Below, piece by piece: positions 15,525-23,580 of a stretch of 64,000 bases of DNA; position 1 is the first letter of the stretch; each line of letters begins with the position of its first letter. Below the pieces are notes generated by a model that made no database searches, was not told the origin of the DNA, and was given only the letters and a program-made list of their open reading frames with translations. The position numbers were made by a program, and so were the translations under genes. Source of the DNA: Magnetococcales bacterium WMHbin3 (lineage in GTDB: Bacteria; Pseudomonadota; Magnetococcia; Magnetococcales; Magnetaquicoccaceae); NCBI GenBank assembly GCA_002753185.1, contig PDZX01000012.1:1-64000 (forward strand), read 5' to 3'.

Positions 15525-16396
15525 ATCCTAAAAATGCATTCATCTCCTTGTGCGTCGGTCTGGCAGTGGGTTGGACGGTGCGCACCGACGCCCGCGTCAT
15601 GATTCAGAACAAAGGCTCGGATACCCTCTTCACCGTGGCGCAGGCCTGGTCGGAGGGTTACGGCAAACGCTATCCGGACGTCGCAGTGGTGGTGACCGGC
15701 GGCGGCTCCGGCACCGGCATCGCCAACCTGATCAACGGCAACGCCGACCTGGCCAACTCCTCCCGCGCGCTGCTCCCCCAGGAGATCGCCGAGGCCCACA
15801 AGAAGAACATCAACATCGTCGAACACATCATCGGTCACGACGCCTTGGCCATCTACGTCAACGCCGCCAATCCGCTCCCCTCCATCACCCTCAAGCAGCT
15901 CGCCGAAATCTACGGCGACGGCGGATCAATCCGTGAATGGAACCAACTGGGGGTCACGATTCCCGGATGCAAGCCGGACAAGATGATCCTGGTAAACCGG
16001 CAGAACAACTCCGGATCCTACATTTATTTCCAGGGCGCGGTCTTCGGCGGTGGACGCGACTTCCGCCTCGGCACCCTGGACCTGGAAGGCTCCAAGGAGG
16101 TGGTGTCGGTGGTGGAAAAAACCCCCTGCGCCATCGGCTACAGCAGTCTTTCCTTCGCCACGCCAGGCGTCAAGAGCATCCCGGTGGCCAAGGAGACCGG
16201 TTCCCCGCCTGTGGAAGCGAACATGGCCACCGTGGCCAGCCGCTCCTATCCCATCTGGCGGCCTCTGTTCATCCTCACCAGGGGCGAAGCCCACGGGGAG
16301 GTCAAACGCTATCTCGACTGGATCAAAAGCGACGCGGGACAATGCGTCCTGCGCAAGAGGGGCTTTGCCACGCTGCATGAAGCGCGGTGCGACTGA
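15521..16396 (+). CDS. pstS: PstS-like periplasmic phosphate-binding protein (no pstCAB nearby)
   Basis: 291 residues with a probable signal peptide (about 1-24, ending TDARV). The solute-binding fold has GSDTLFTVAQAW, the anion-binding GGGSGTGIANLINGNADLAN followed by SSR, and GHDALAIYVN, all typical of phosphate-binding PstS-like proteins. The start codon overlaps the phoR stop by 4 bp, so it is made together with the kinase. No PstC, PstA or PstB gene is in the 64 kb; the next genes are DUF47 and Pit. It might deliver phosphate to a distant Pst system or act as a sensor for PhoR; the latter is inference. Confidence 0.88.
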   Translation: MNPKNAFISLCVGLAVGWTVRTDARVMIQNKGSDTLFTVAQAWSEGYGKRYPDVAVVVTGGGSGTGIANLINGNADLANSSRALLPQEIAEAHKKNINIVEHIIGHDALAIYVNAANPLPSITLKQLAEIYGDGGSIREWNQLGVTIPGCKPDKMILVNRQNNSGSYIYFQGAVFGGGRDFRLGTLDLEGSKEVVSVVEKTPCAIGYSSLSFATPGVKSIPVAKETGSPPVEANMATVASRSYPIWRPLFILTRGEAHGEVKRYLDWIKSDAGQCVLRKRGFATLHEARCD

Positions 16397-16431
16397 TTTA
16401 TCCCAAACACCACAAACACAAGGAGACCCCC

Positions 16432-17124
16432 ATGAGCAGCAATTCCACTCTCGGCAAAATGTTGGATCATGTCTTGCCCCCCATGCCCCCCTTTCTGGAC
16501 ATGATCACCGCCCAGGCCGAAACCCTGGTCAACAGCATGGCGGCTGCGGTCCTGTGTCTCTCCGAACCGGGCCAGCAGTCGGTGCTGGCGCTCTCCGCCC
16601 TGGAGGAACAGGCGCGCAAGGAGCGTATGCACCACCTCGACAAACTCAACAACTCCTACTCCACCCCCATCGACCGCGCCGACTTGTTGCAAGCCATCAA
16701 TTCCCTCGCCAAGCCGGTGGGATCGATCCTGTTGCTGGTGGAAGAGATGCAGGCGCTCAAGATCACCTCCGACAATTACTGCCTGGAAATGGTGATTGTG
16801 CTGCGCGAAACCGCCAGCGCCCTGCATCGCGGCTACGCCAAACTGGCCACCACCCCCGGCCTGGCCCAAGCCGACGCCATGACCGGCATGCAGTGCCTCT
16901 CCAGTGTGGATCGGGTCTACCGCAAGGCGCTAGGCCATCTGTTCACCATCGACGAGGACCTGAAAAACATGCAGGCCAGGCAGGGCGAGGCCAAGATCGA
17001 TGCCTTCATCCACGTCGTGGATATGCTCAAGCGGCGCGAGTCGTACCGCCATCTGCGCAACGTCGCCTCCTCGATGCAGGAAGCCGCCTCGGTGTTGCAC
17101 GCCATCGTCGTGCAAATCGGCTAA
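16432..17124 (+). CDS. DUF47 (PhoU-like) protein
   Basis: 230 residues from an ATG preceded by AAGGAGACCCCC; the frame upstream is untranslated leader. It has the FPx-type start (MLDHVLPPMPPFLDMITAQA), the central YSTPIDRADLLQAINSLA and the shared tail RRESYRHLRN with ASVLHAIVVQIG. It is 35 bp after pstS and so is probably the last gene of phoB-phoR-pstS, placing a PhoU-like protein under PhoBR co-expression. In classical systems PhoU represses PhoR signalling, so a similar role is a reasonable hypothesis. Confidence 0.87.
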   Translation: MSSNSTLGKMLDHVLPPMPPFLDMITAQAETLVNSMAAAVLCLSEPGQQSVLALSALEEQARKERMHHLDKLNNSYSTPIDRADLLQAINSLAKPVGSILLLVEEMQALKITSDNYCLEMVIVLRETASALHRGYAKLATTPGLAQADAMTGMQCLSSVDRVYRKALGHLFTIDEDLKNMQARQGEAKIDAFIHVVDMLKRRESYRHLRNVASSMQEAASVLHAIVVQIG

Positions 17125-17483
17125 CATTCTCCTGTAGCCATCCTTAACACTGCCGCGTTGCCATTACTTGGTCTGGGTTTACAAAAATGCTGGAGAGAAT
17201 CAATTTCTCCAGCATTTTTTTATTTTAATAATAAATTATTATTAAAATTTTATTTTTTTTTGATTCTATTGATCAAACAATTTCTTTAAATTATTTTTTT
17301 TTGATCTATTTTTAACAAATCCTTCATTTGCAGCTAACACAATCTCCTTACAATCCCCACGCAATCGCTTAACAAAGCGCACACAAAAAGGTTTAGGCAA
17401 CATTCAATCAGGAAGAAAGGGGAAGCGCGCAATGGAGAACATCGCATTACGAACACTCAGAAAGAAATACGAGGTGAGCCGCC
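17125..17483. other. AT-rich intergenic region with terminator, before second Pit gene
   Basis: About 360 bp without a gene. A strong terminator is at 17183-17222. The rest is AT-rich and ends in GAGGTGAGCC, the ribosome site of the Pit gene. No TTTTGCTGCA copy or convincing Pho box was found. Confidence 0.6.
17183..17222 (+). terminator. Rho-independent terminator after phoB-phoR-pstS-DUF47
   Basis: Stem AAAAATGCTGGAGA / TCTCCAGCATTTTT with a 9-nt loop, ending in a T run. The symmetric A and T tracts mean it can also work on the other strand. Confidence 0.9.
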
Positions 17484-18539
17484 ATGGATAACAGTGTATT
17501 GGTCATGATGTGGACAGCGGTCGTCGTCGTCCTCATCTTCGATTTCACCAACGGCTTTCACGATGCCTCCAACATCACCGGGTCCATCATCGCCTCGCGC
17601 GCCATGACCCCCATCCAGGCCGCCCTCCTCACCGGGGTGTTCCACTTCATCGGTCCCATGCTGGGCGGAACCGCCGTGGCGAACACCATCGGCAAATTCG
17701 TCAAGATCGACGACCTCAACGCCCACATGTCGTTGATGATTTTGTTGTGCGGAATCTTCGGCTCCATCTTCTGGAACCTGCTCACCTGGTGGTTCGGACT
17801 GCCCTCCTCCTCGTCCCATGCCCTGGTGGGCGGCGTGGCCGGCGCGGTGCTCTTCGCCGCCGGCGCCAATCACGTCATGTGGGGCTGGGAAGACCTGATC
17901 ATGAAGGGTAAGCTCTCCGGGGTGATGAAGGTGGTGCTCTCCCTGTTCGTCTCGCCCATTCTGGGCTTCTGGCTGGGCTGGATCTTCCAGAAGGTGGCAC
18001 GCAGACTGGTGGCCAACGCCCGGCCCAAGGTGGACCGGTTCTTCAAGCTCTCCCAGTGGGCGAGCGCCGCAGCCTTGTCCTTCTCCCACGGCACCAACGA
18101 CGCGCAAAAGAGCATGGGCATCATCTCCCTGGCCCTGCTGCTGGGGGGTGACATCCAGAAATTCCACGTCCCCTTCTGGGTGATCGTGATCTGTGCCGCC
18201 TTCATCACGGCGGGCAACATGTTCGGCGGCTGGCGCATCGTCAAGACCGTGGGCTTCGGCATCTTTCGGGTGCGGGCCATCCACTCCTTCAACGCCCAAT
18301 TGACCGCCGCCGCCGTCATCTTCGGCGCGGCGACCATGGGCGCGCCGGTCTCCACCACCCACGTGGCCTCGTCGAGCATCATGGGCGTGGGCACCGCCGA
18401 ACAGCCAAAAGCCGTCAAGTGGCGCAAGGGCAAGGAGATCTTCGCCACCTGGATCCTGACCATCCCCGGCTCCGGCCTGGTGGGCGGGGCGACTTACCTG
18501 CTCGCGGACCTGCTCTTCAAGGTCAGCGGCGTCAAATGA
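17484..18539 (+). CDS. Pit-family inorganic phosphate transporter, second copy
   Basis: 351 residues with the same helix plan as the copy at 6278: FDFTNGFHDASNITGSIIAS at the N-terminus, FSHGTNDAQKSMGIISL in the second half, and MGAPVSTTHVASSSIMGVGT near the end. It is preceded by GAGGTGAGCC and followed 39 bp later by its own DUF47 gene. The two transporters probably differ in expression or affinity, since each sits with its own DUF47 partner and a different promoter region. Confidence 0.93.
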   Translation: MDNSVLVMMWTAVVVVLIFDFTNGFHDASNITGSIIASRAMTPIQAALLTGVFHFIGPMLGGTAVANTIGKFVKIDDLNAHMSLMILLCGIFGSIFWNLLTWWFGLPSSSSHALVGGVAGAVLFAAGANHVMWGWEDLIMKGKLSGVMKVVLSLFVSPILGFWLGWIFQKVARRLVANARPKVDRFFKLSQWASAAALSFSHGTNDAQKSMGIISLALLLGGDIQKFHVPFWVIVICAAFITAGNMFGGWRIVKTVGFGIFRVRAIHSFNAQLTAAAVIFGAATMGAPVSTTHVASSSIMGVGTAEQPKAVKWRKGKEIFATWILTIPGSGLVGGATYLLADLLFKVSGVK

Positions 18540-18578
18540 TAACCAACATCCCCAATACGAGATGATAAGGAGATTTCC

Positions 18579-19274
18579 ATGAGCGGTGCCAATTCCCCCT
18601 TCACCAAGATGCTGGACAACGTCTTTCCCCGCATCCCTCCCTTCCTGAGCATGATCACCCTGCAGGCCGAAGCCCTGTCCAAGGGGATGAGTACGGCGGT
18701 CGATTACATGTCGGAACCCACCACCGCCCGTTTTCATGAAATCATGAAAATCGAAACCCTGGCCCACGAGTTGCGCGAAAAACATCTGGATGTTCTCAAC
18801 AACGCCTTCTCCACCCCCATCGATCGGGAGGATGTGTTGCGCTCCATCATCACCCTGGAGATCCCGGTCGCCTCGATCCGGGTGGTGGTGGAAGAGATGG
18901 AGGCCCTCAAGATCAAATCCGACAACCAGCTTCTGGAGATGGCGGTGATCCTGAGAGAGTCGGCGGCGGCGCTGCAACGCGGCTTCTCCAAGCTGGACAC
19001 CTCCCCCGCCCAGGCCGATCCGGACGCCCAGGTGGGGTTGCAATGCCTGACCAACGTGGACCGGGTCTACCGCAAGGCGCTGGTGCAGCTCTACACCATC
19101 GACGACGACCTCAACAAAATGCGCACCCACGCCGACGGGGCCGAGGTGCAGGCCATGATCCACGTGGTGGAAATGCTCAAACGCCGCGAGATCTATCGCC
19201 ACCTGCGCAACATCGCCGGCAAGATGGGCGATGCCGCCTCCGTGCTGCATGCCATCGTGGTGCAGATCGGCTGA
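18579..19274 (+). CDS. DUF47 (PhoU-like) protein
   Basis: 231 residues after a GATAAGGAG ribosome site. It starts SPFTKMLDNVFPRIPPFLSM, has FSTPIDREDVLRSIITLEIP in the centre and ends RREIYRHLRNIAGKMG with ASVLHAIVVQIG. It is the fifth DUF47 gene of the window and lies directly downstream of the second Pit gene. An imperfect palindrome at 19286 follows it. Confidence 0.87.
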   Translation: MSGANSPFTKMLDNVFPRIPPFLSMITLQAEALSKGMSTAVDYMSEPTTARFHEIMKIETLAHELREKHLDVLNNAFSTPIDREDVLRSIITLEIPVASIRVVVEEMEALKIKSDNQLLEMAVILRESAAALQRGFSKLDTSPAQADPDAQVGLQCLTNVDRVYRKALVQLYTIDDDLNKMRTHADGAEVQAMIHVVEMLKRREIYRHLRNIAGKMGDAASVLHAIVVQIG

Positions 19275-19285
19275 TCCCTTCGCAA

Positions 19286-19313
19286 TCCCGCTCCGCCTCC
19301 CGGCGGGGCGGGA
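19286..19313. repeat. Palindromic repeat unit, copy 1
   Basis: TCCCGCTCCGCC, a 4-nt loop, then GGCGGGGCGGGA: a 12-bp stem with one G-T pair. There is no T run. A near-identical palindrome is at 22357-22392, also just after a gene, so this is a small dispersed REP-like unit or a shared terminator-like hairpin. Confidence 0.6.
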
Positions 19314-19405
19314 ACTCCCGTTCGCTTTCGTCTTGACTTCGCGCCAGCAGGGGATCATCATTACGATAATCCATTCTGGCCAACATCGAGCGAAAAGAAC
19401 GCAAA

Positions 19406-20167
19406 ATGACCGGGAACCCTACCGCCGATCTGCTCACAATCCATAACCTCTCCAAGGGATACCGGATGGGGAGTCAAACCCTGAGCGTCCTGAACGGCTT
19501 CTCGTTGCAGGTCGCGGAAGGGGAGATGGTGGCCATCATGGGGCCGAGCGGCTCCGGCAAGACCACGCTCCTCAACGCCATCGCCGGGATCGACCCCCCG
19601 GATGAGGGATCGATCGCGTTGCGGGGCGAACGGATCGACATGTCGTCCGAACGACGGCGCACCACGCTGCGTCGCCACGACATCGGCATCGTGTTCCAGT
19701 TCTTCAATCTCCTCCCCGCCCTGACCGTGCGGGAGAATGTCCATCTCCCCCTGCTGGTCCAATCCTTTCGCGACCACGCCCATCGCCGGGAAGAGGTCGA
19801 GGCCATGCTTGCGCGGATCGGCCTGGCGGCGCGGGCCGACCACTACCCCGCGCAACTTTCCGGCGGCGAGATGCAACTGGTCTCCATCGCCCGCGCCCTG
19901 ATCCACCAACCGGCCATGGTGCTCGCGGACGAGCCGACCGGCAATGTCAATCCGGCGGCCGGGCGCGCCATCATGCGCATCCTGCGCGCCACGGTCAAGG
20001 AGCGGCGCACCGGTCTCATCCTGGTCACCCACAGCCCGGAACACGCGGCCTGGGCCGATCGGATCGGCTTTCTCCAGGAGGGGCGCATCGTGGATTTTCT
20101 CACCCATGACGGCGCAGCGGAGGATGCCGCGCCGATTCACCGGAAACTGCTGGAGTTGGGCATATGA
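19406..20167 (+). CDS. LolD/MacB-type ABC transporter ATP-binding protein
   Basis: 253 residues. Walker A is GPSGSGKTTLL, the signature is LSGGEMQLVSIARAL, and Walker B is PAMVLADEPTGN, the form usual in LolD/MacB/FtsE ATPases. The family works with FtsX-like permeases to move or release lipoproteins, peptides or other substrates at the inner membrane. It overlaps the permease gene by 4 bp. It begins a new rightward unit, 130 bp after the last DUF47 gene. Confidence 0.92.
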   Translation: MTGNPTADLLTIHNLSKGYRMGSQTLSVLNGFSLQVAEGEMVAIMGPSGSGKTTLLNAIAGIDPPDEGSIALRGERIDMSSERRRTTLRRHDIGIVFQFFNLLPALTVRENVHLPLLVQSFRDHAHRREEVEAMLARIGLAARADHYPAQLSGGEMQLVSIARALIHQPAMVLADEPTGNVNPAAGRAIMRILRATVKERRTGLILVTHSPEHAAWADRIGFLQEGRIVDFLTHDGAAEDAAPIHRKLLELGI

Positions 20168-22341
20168 ACCGGCCGGACGCACGGCTCCGGCTCACCTTCC
20201 ATCTGGCGATCCGGAGTCTCCGGCGTCAACCGGGCGCCACCCTGGCCGCCATCTTCGGCGTGGCAATCAGCATGCAGGTGGCCGGCGCGGTCCTGATCGT
20301 GGACCACAATACCGCCCATACCAAGGAACAGCAGGAACTCCTGGCCCGGCAACGGCAAGGCGATGCCTTCGCACCCGCGTCCCCCCCGGTCGTCAACCCG
20401 CTGGAGGCAAAACTGCTCGTCGAGTCGGTCACGGTGCTCCCAGCCGGCCAGGGTCAACAGACAATGGCCGCATCCGCCGCCAGCGGGGAAGGGGGGCGAG
20501 AGGAGAATTCCCTGCGCCGGTTGCCTCAAAAGCAGGATCAGAGCTTCCCCGCCATGCGGCTGGCGATCCGGCTCTCCTCGTTGCTGGCCTTCCTGGTGGG
20601 CGCGGTGATCATTTTTCATACCCTGCGTCACGCCGTGGCCAAACGGCGGCGGGAGTTCGCCCTGCTGCGCTGTCTTGGCGCCACCAGCGGCAACGCCGTC
20701 TTCTCTCTGCTGGCGGAAGCCGCGATTCTGGGCATCGCCGGAACCCTGTGCGGGACGGCCCTGGCCCTGGGCACCGCCCGGCTGCTGCTCGCCATGGAGA
20801 TCTCCACCAACGGCCTGCATCCTCTGCTCGGCTTTGCCATCCCCTGGTCGGAGCTGGCGGTCATGATCCCGGTCGGCATCTCCATTGCCCTGTTGGGGGC
20901 GATCGGACCCGCCCTGCGCCTCTGGCGTCTCGACGTGGCCGCCACGCTCAAGCCGGATTTTTTCAAGGACCGGGCCGAACCGCTCGTCATGATGGGCCGG
21001 GATTTCTCCTGGCTGATCCCGCCGTTGCTCATTGCCTCCTATGTTATGGTCCGTCCGTTGTTCGCCTCCTGGCTGCCGGTGGCGATCTTCTTTTTCGTCG
21101 AGGCGGCCTTCGCGGTGGTTGCCATGCTGCTCACCCTCTGGCTGCTCCGTCCCATGCTGCATGGTCTGCTCCGGATCTTCGAGCACCTGCTGACGCCTGT
21201 GATTCCCCTGGCCGCCTTTCTGGCCGGACGGCGCATGCGTTTCGCCTCCTCGCGCCTGGCCTTCGTGGTCGCGGGCGTTGCGCTGGCCTTTGCGCTGCTG
21301 GGCGCGCTTCACGTCGTCACCCGCTCCCTGGCAGAGGAGATCGGCGCATGGTCCGCGCGCACCATGCATCCATACGGTTTTTATGCGCGCAACTCCGAGG
21401 TCGAAGCGTCTGCCGATCCGGACGTGGTCACCCGCATGGCCAGGAAAAACGAGGTTCACTTCTTCCGCGTTTCCATCAAAAGCCGTGGCAGATTGCCGGC
21501 CCGGCTCGTCCTTTCCAGGGATGTCAACCCGTTTCTGGCCGACCAGGGGTTGCCGCCCCTGGGCGTGGGCCGGGTGATTCTGTCGCCGCTTTATGCCACG
21601 CGGCTGGCCGCCCGTCCGGGAGATACCCTGCTTGTCCGCACGCTGGAAGAGCGGGAATACCGGTTCGAGATCATCGCTATTTCCGATGTTATCGGCATTC
21701 ACCATGAAAATATTTCTTATATTGACTTGAAGTCGCAGGCGCTCTTCTCCGAGGGGAATCCACTCTTCATCGATAATCTGGAGCGGTCGCTGGGGGATCT
21801 GGCCGTGGCGCGCAATCGTGATCCGGGGCGCCCGCCACTCCATCTCGACAAGCATCGCCGGCTCTTTCCCGTACCCTTGTATCACTTCAGCGCCACCGGC
21901 GACGGCTTCGAGCAGTGGCAGACCACGGAAATCCACAAGGATTTTCTCATTTTCGATTTTATTTTGTTCATGACCACCGTGCTGGCCGCCCTGGGGGTCA
22001 CCAACACCCTGCTGATCCAGGCATTCGAGAAGCGTCGGGAGTTGGCGGTGCTGAAGTCGGTGGGGATGCGGCGGCGCGATCTGATGAAGCTGGTCCTGAC
22101 CGAAGGGTTGATGGTCGGCCTGCTGGCGGCCTGCTGCGCGGCCCTGCTGGGACAGTTCCTGGGGTACTCCGCCGTGATGTTTTTGGCGCAATCGACCGGT
22201 TTTGATTATTTTTATAATTTTGCCCCCATGCATCTCCTGGCCTTGACCTCGTTGGCGCTCGCCGTCAGCCTGACGGCCTCGCTGCCCCCCGCGCTGAGCG
22301 TGTCCAAGGTCTCCTCGGCGGAGTCCCTGCATTATGAATGA
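20164..22341 (+). CDS. FtsX-like ABC transporter permease
   Basis: 725 residues. An N-terminal helix (about 20-40) precedes a periplasmic segment, then hydrophobic helices around 135-160, 185-210, 235-260, 280-330 and 365-390, a large soluble region (about 400-575) and a final set near 600-710. The AKRRREFALLRCLGATSGN and FEKRRELAVLKSVGMRRRD segments are the two repeats of the FtsX coupling region, so this is a fused pair of FtsX/MacB-type halves in one chain. Its substrate is unknown. It overlaps its ATPase gene by 4 bp. Confidence 0.9.
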   Translation: MNRPDARLRLTFHLAIRSLRRQPGATLAAIFGVAISMQVAGAVLIVDHNTAHTKEQQELLARQRQGDAFAPASPPVVNPLEAKLLVESVTVLPAGQGQQTMAASAASGEGGREENSLRRLPQKQDQSFPAMRLAIRLSSLLAFLVGAVIIFHTLRHAVAKRRREFALLRCLGATSGNAVFSLLAEAAILGIAGTLCGTALALGTARLLLAMEISTNGLHPLLGFAIPWSELAVMIPVGISIALLGAIGPALRLWRLDVAATLKPDFFKDRAEPLVMMGRDFSWLIPPLLIASYVMVRPLFASWLPVAIFFFVEAAFAVVAMLLTLWLLRPMLHGLLRIFEHLLTPVIPLAAFLAGRRMRFASSRLAFVVAGVALAFALLGALHVVTRSLAEEIGAWSARTMHPYGFYARNSEVEASADPDVVTRMARKNEVHFFRVSIKSRGRLPARLVLSRDVNPFLADQGLPPLGVGRVILSPLYATRLAARPGDTLLVRTLEEREYRFEIIAISDVIGIHHENISYIDLKSQALFSEGNPLFIDNLERSLGDLAVARNRDPGRPPLHLDKHRRLFPVPLYHFSATGDGFEQWQTTEIHKDFLIFDFILFMTTVLAALGVTNTLLIQAFEKRRELAVLKSVGMRRRDLMKLVLTEGLMVGLLAACCAALLGQFLGYSAVMFLAQSTGFDYFYNFAPMHLLALTSLALAVSLTASLPPALSVSKVSSAESLHYE

Positions 22342-22356
22342 GCGGGGTCCGGCACC

Positions 22357-22392
22357 AACTCCCGCTCCGCTTTTCCCGGCGGGGCGGGAGTT
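22357..22392. repeat. Palindromic repeat unit, copy 2
   Basis: AACTCCCGCTCCGC, an 8-nt loop, then GCGGGGCGGGAGTT: 14-bp stem with one G-T pair. It shares CCCGCTCCGC and GGCGGGGCGGGA with copy 1 at 19286-19313 and follows the permease gene. Confidence 0.6.
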
Positions 22393-22404
22393 CCTTGTTT
22401 GTGG

Positions 22405-22617
22405 TTATCCTTCATCCACCCATTCGTCCGTGTCGCTGGAAAAGTCCAACGACGACGCTTCGGTCGGAATGGCCAAATACGCATCCCGATTGGCTTCGGA
22501 CTCGAAATGGACCGTCAGGAAATTATCCCCCTCTCCATCCACGTAACAGGGCAGACCATCCGTGCGGCCATGCAGGTCCTTCATGCTGATCGGATCCGTC
22601 GTCGAGCAAATATCCAT
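22405..22617 (-). CDS. Small acidic protein of unknown function
   Basis: 70 residues from an ATG preceded by AGGAGGTTGTG, an excellent ribosome site; a GTG one codon earlier is less well spaced. It is very acidic, ending DFSSDTDEWVDEG, with segments LPCYVDGEGDNFLTVHFESE. I recognise no domain. It begins 42 bp after the Crp-like gene's stop on the same strand, so it probably belongs to that sigma54-driven transcript. Confidence 0.7.
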   Translation of the reverse strand: MDICSTTDPISMKDLHGRTDGLPCYVDGEGDNFLTVHFESEANRDAYLAIPTEASSLDFSSDTDEWVDEG

Positions 22618-22658
22618 CACAACCTCCTGTTAATTGTCATGATCCGATTCCGGAGGCG

Positions 22659-23303
22659 CTAGCCTTGCATGCGACGCAGGCTGGACAGGATCCGGGCGGA
22701 TTGGTGGCTTTTATCGTATACTGACAACTTGTCTTTAAGACTTAAGGTATCCAGCACCAGCAGGTCACACTCTCCTTCCGAAATCGCGGTCCTGGAATGA
22801 CGGGGTTCACGGGTCGGCACGAGGCAACCCAGACAATGGCTCACCGTGCAGACCTGATAGTCTTTCCACACCGGCGCCATATCCTCGTCCATGTTGATCA
22901 TGCCGTAGGGGCCGAAATCCATCCAGAATGGCTTGCGGGCCGTCTCGCCCAGTTTGACCTTGCCATCCAGAATGAGGAAGATGGCATCGTTGCACTCTCC
23001 CTCGCAGAATAACTGTTGACCGTCGTGGGTATGCGTCACCCGGCCCACTTGCATCAGCAGGTTCAGATCCTGTTCCTGCAGTCCGAATGCATGGGCCTTG
23101 CTGCAAAAGGCTCCCCACGCCTTTTTGAAGTGATCCCTGGTATTGCCTGTTTCGTTTTGCGGTGTCGTCCGGTCGGGCCTTTCCCGTCTGTTTCTTGCCT
23201 GCTCCTTGCCCGAAACGCTGGTTGCGGTCTTGAAATGGTCAGTGACTGCGGTTTTGGTCCCGGTCGTTTCGACAATTTGTTCCATGGTTTCGCTCCTTTT
23301 CAT
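22659..23303 (-). CDS. Cyclic-nucleotide-binding-like (Crp-type) effector protein without DNA-binding domain
   Basis: 214 residues from the ATG at 23303 (preceded by a G-rich GGGGGGGG stretch); the longer frame reaches 23426. After about 60 polar residues comes a Crp/Fnr-type beta-roll: MQVGRVTHTHDGQQLFCEGE, then NDAIFLILDGKVKL and GMINMDEDMAPVW. The C-terminal 30 residues are too short for a winged helix, so it cannot bind DNA the usual way. Several cysteines occur (FCEGEC, QVCTVSHCLGC, GECDLL). A sigma54-type promoter lies upstream. It may transduce a signal to a partner such as the neighbouring hybrid kinase. Confidence 0.72.
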   Translation of the reverse strand: MKRSETMEQIVETTGTKTAVTDHFKTATSVSGKEQARNRRERPDRTTPQNETGNTRDHFKKAWGAFCSKAHAFGLQEQDLNLLMQVGRVTHTHDGQQLFCEGECNDAIFLILDGKVKLGETARKPFWMDFGPYGMINMDEDMAPVWKDYQVCTVSHCLGCLVPTREPRHSRTAISEGECDLLVLDTLSLKDKLSVYDKSHQSARILSSLRRMQG

Positions 23304-23389
23304 TATGTTTCCCCCCCCCTGTCGGGAGAAATGCCCGATCATGCGGCGGGGGCAGTACGTTTCATCGTTCTTGTTATCGAAAGAACAAA

Positions 23390-23406
23390 GCAACGAAAAT
23401 GCCAAA
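23390..23406 (-). promoter_or_regulatory. Sigma54 -24/-12 promoter for the Crp-like gene
   Basis: On the minus strand TTTGGCATTTTCGTTGC: TGGCAT-N5-TTGC with exact GG-N10-GC spacing. Predicted start of RNA is near 23378, giving about a 75-nt leader before the ATG at 23303. A sigma54 activator gene (28034-29455) and its probable kinase lie next door. Confidence 0.7.
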
Positions 23407-23580
23407 CCGTTCACGTAAGCCACCACATGCCGCGTGCCGGTTCGAGAAGGGGGGAAGGGGGGAAAGATTATTTGTCGCCGCAGGGGATCGGATGGATAAA
23501 CGCCAATTCAACCTGTTGCCAATAATGATAAAATCCAGAGGGGAAAGTTTTCGGACATGTTGTCTTTTCCGAGCATGGTT

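Noticed and set aside
17457-19361. 634-codon minus-strand frame over the second Pit and DUF47 genes
   Set aside because: Low-complexity Gly/His/Asp-rich translation opposite clear Pit and DUF47 genes.
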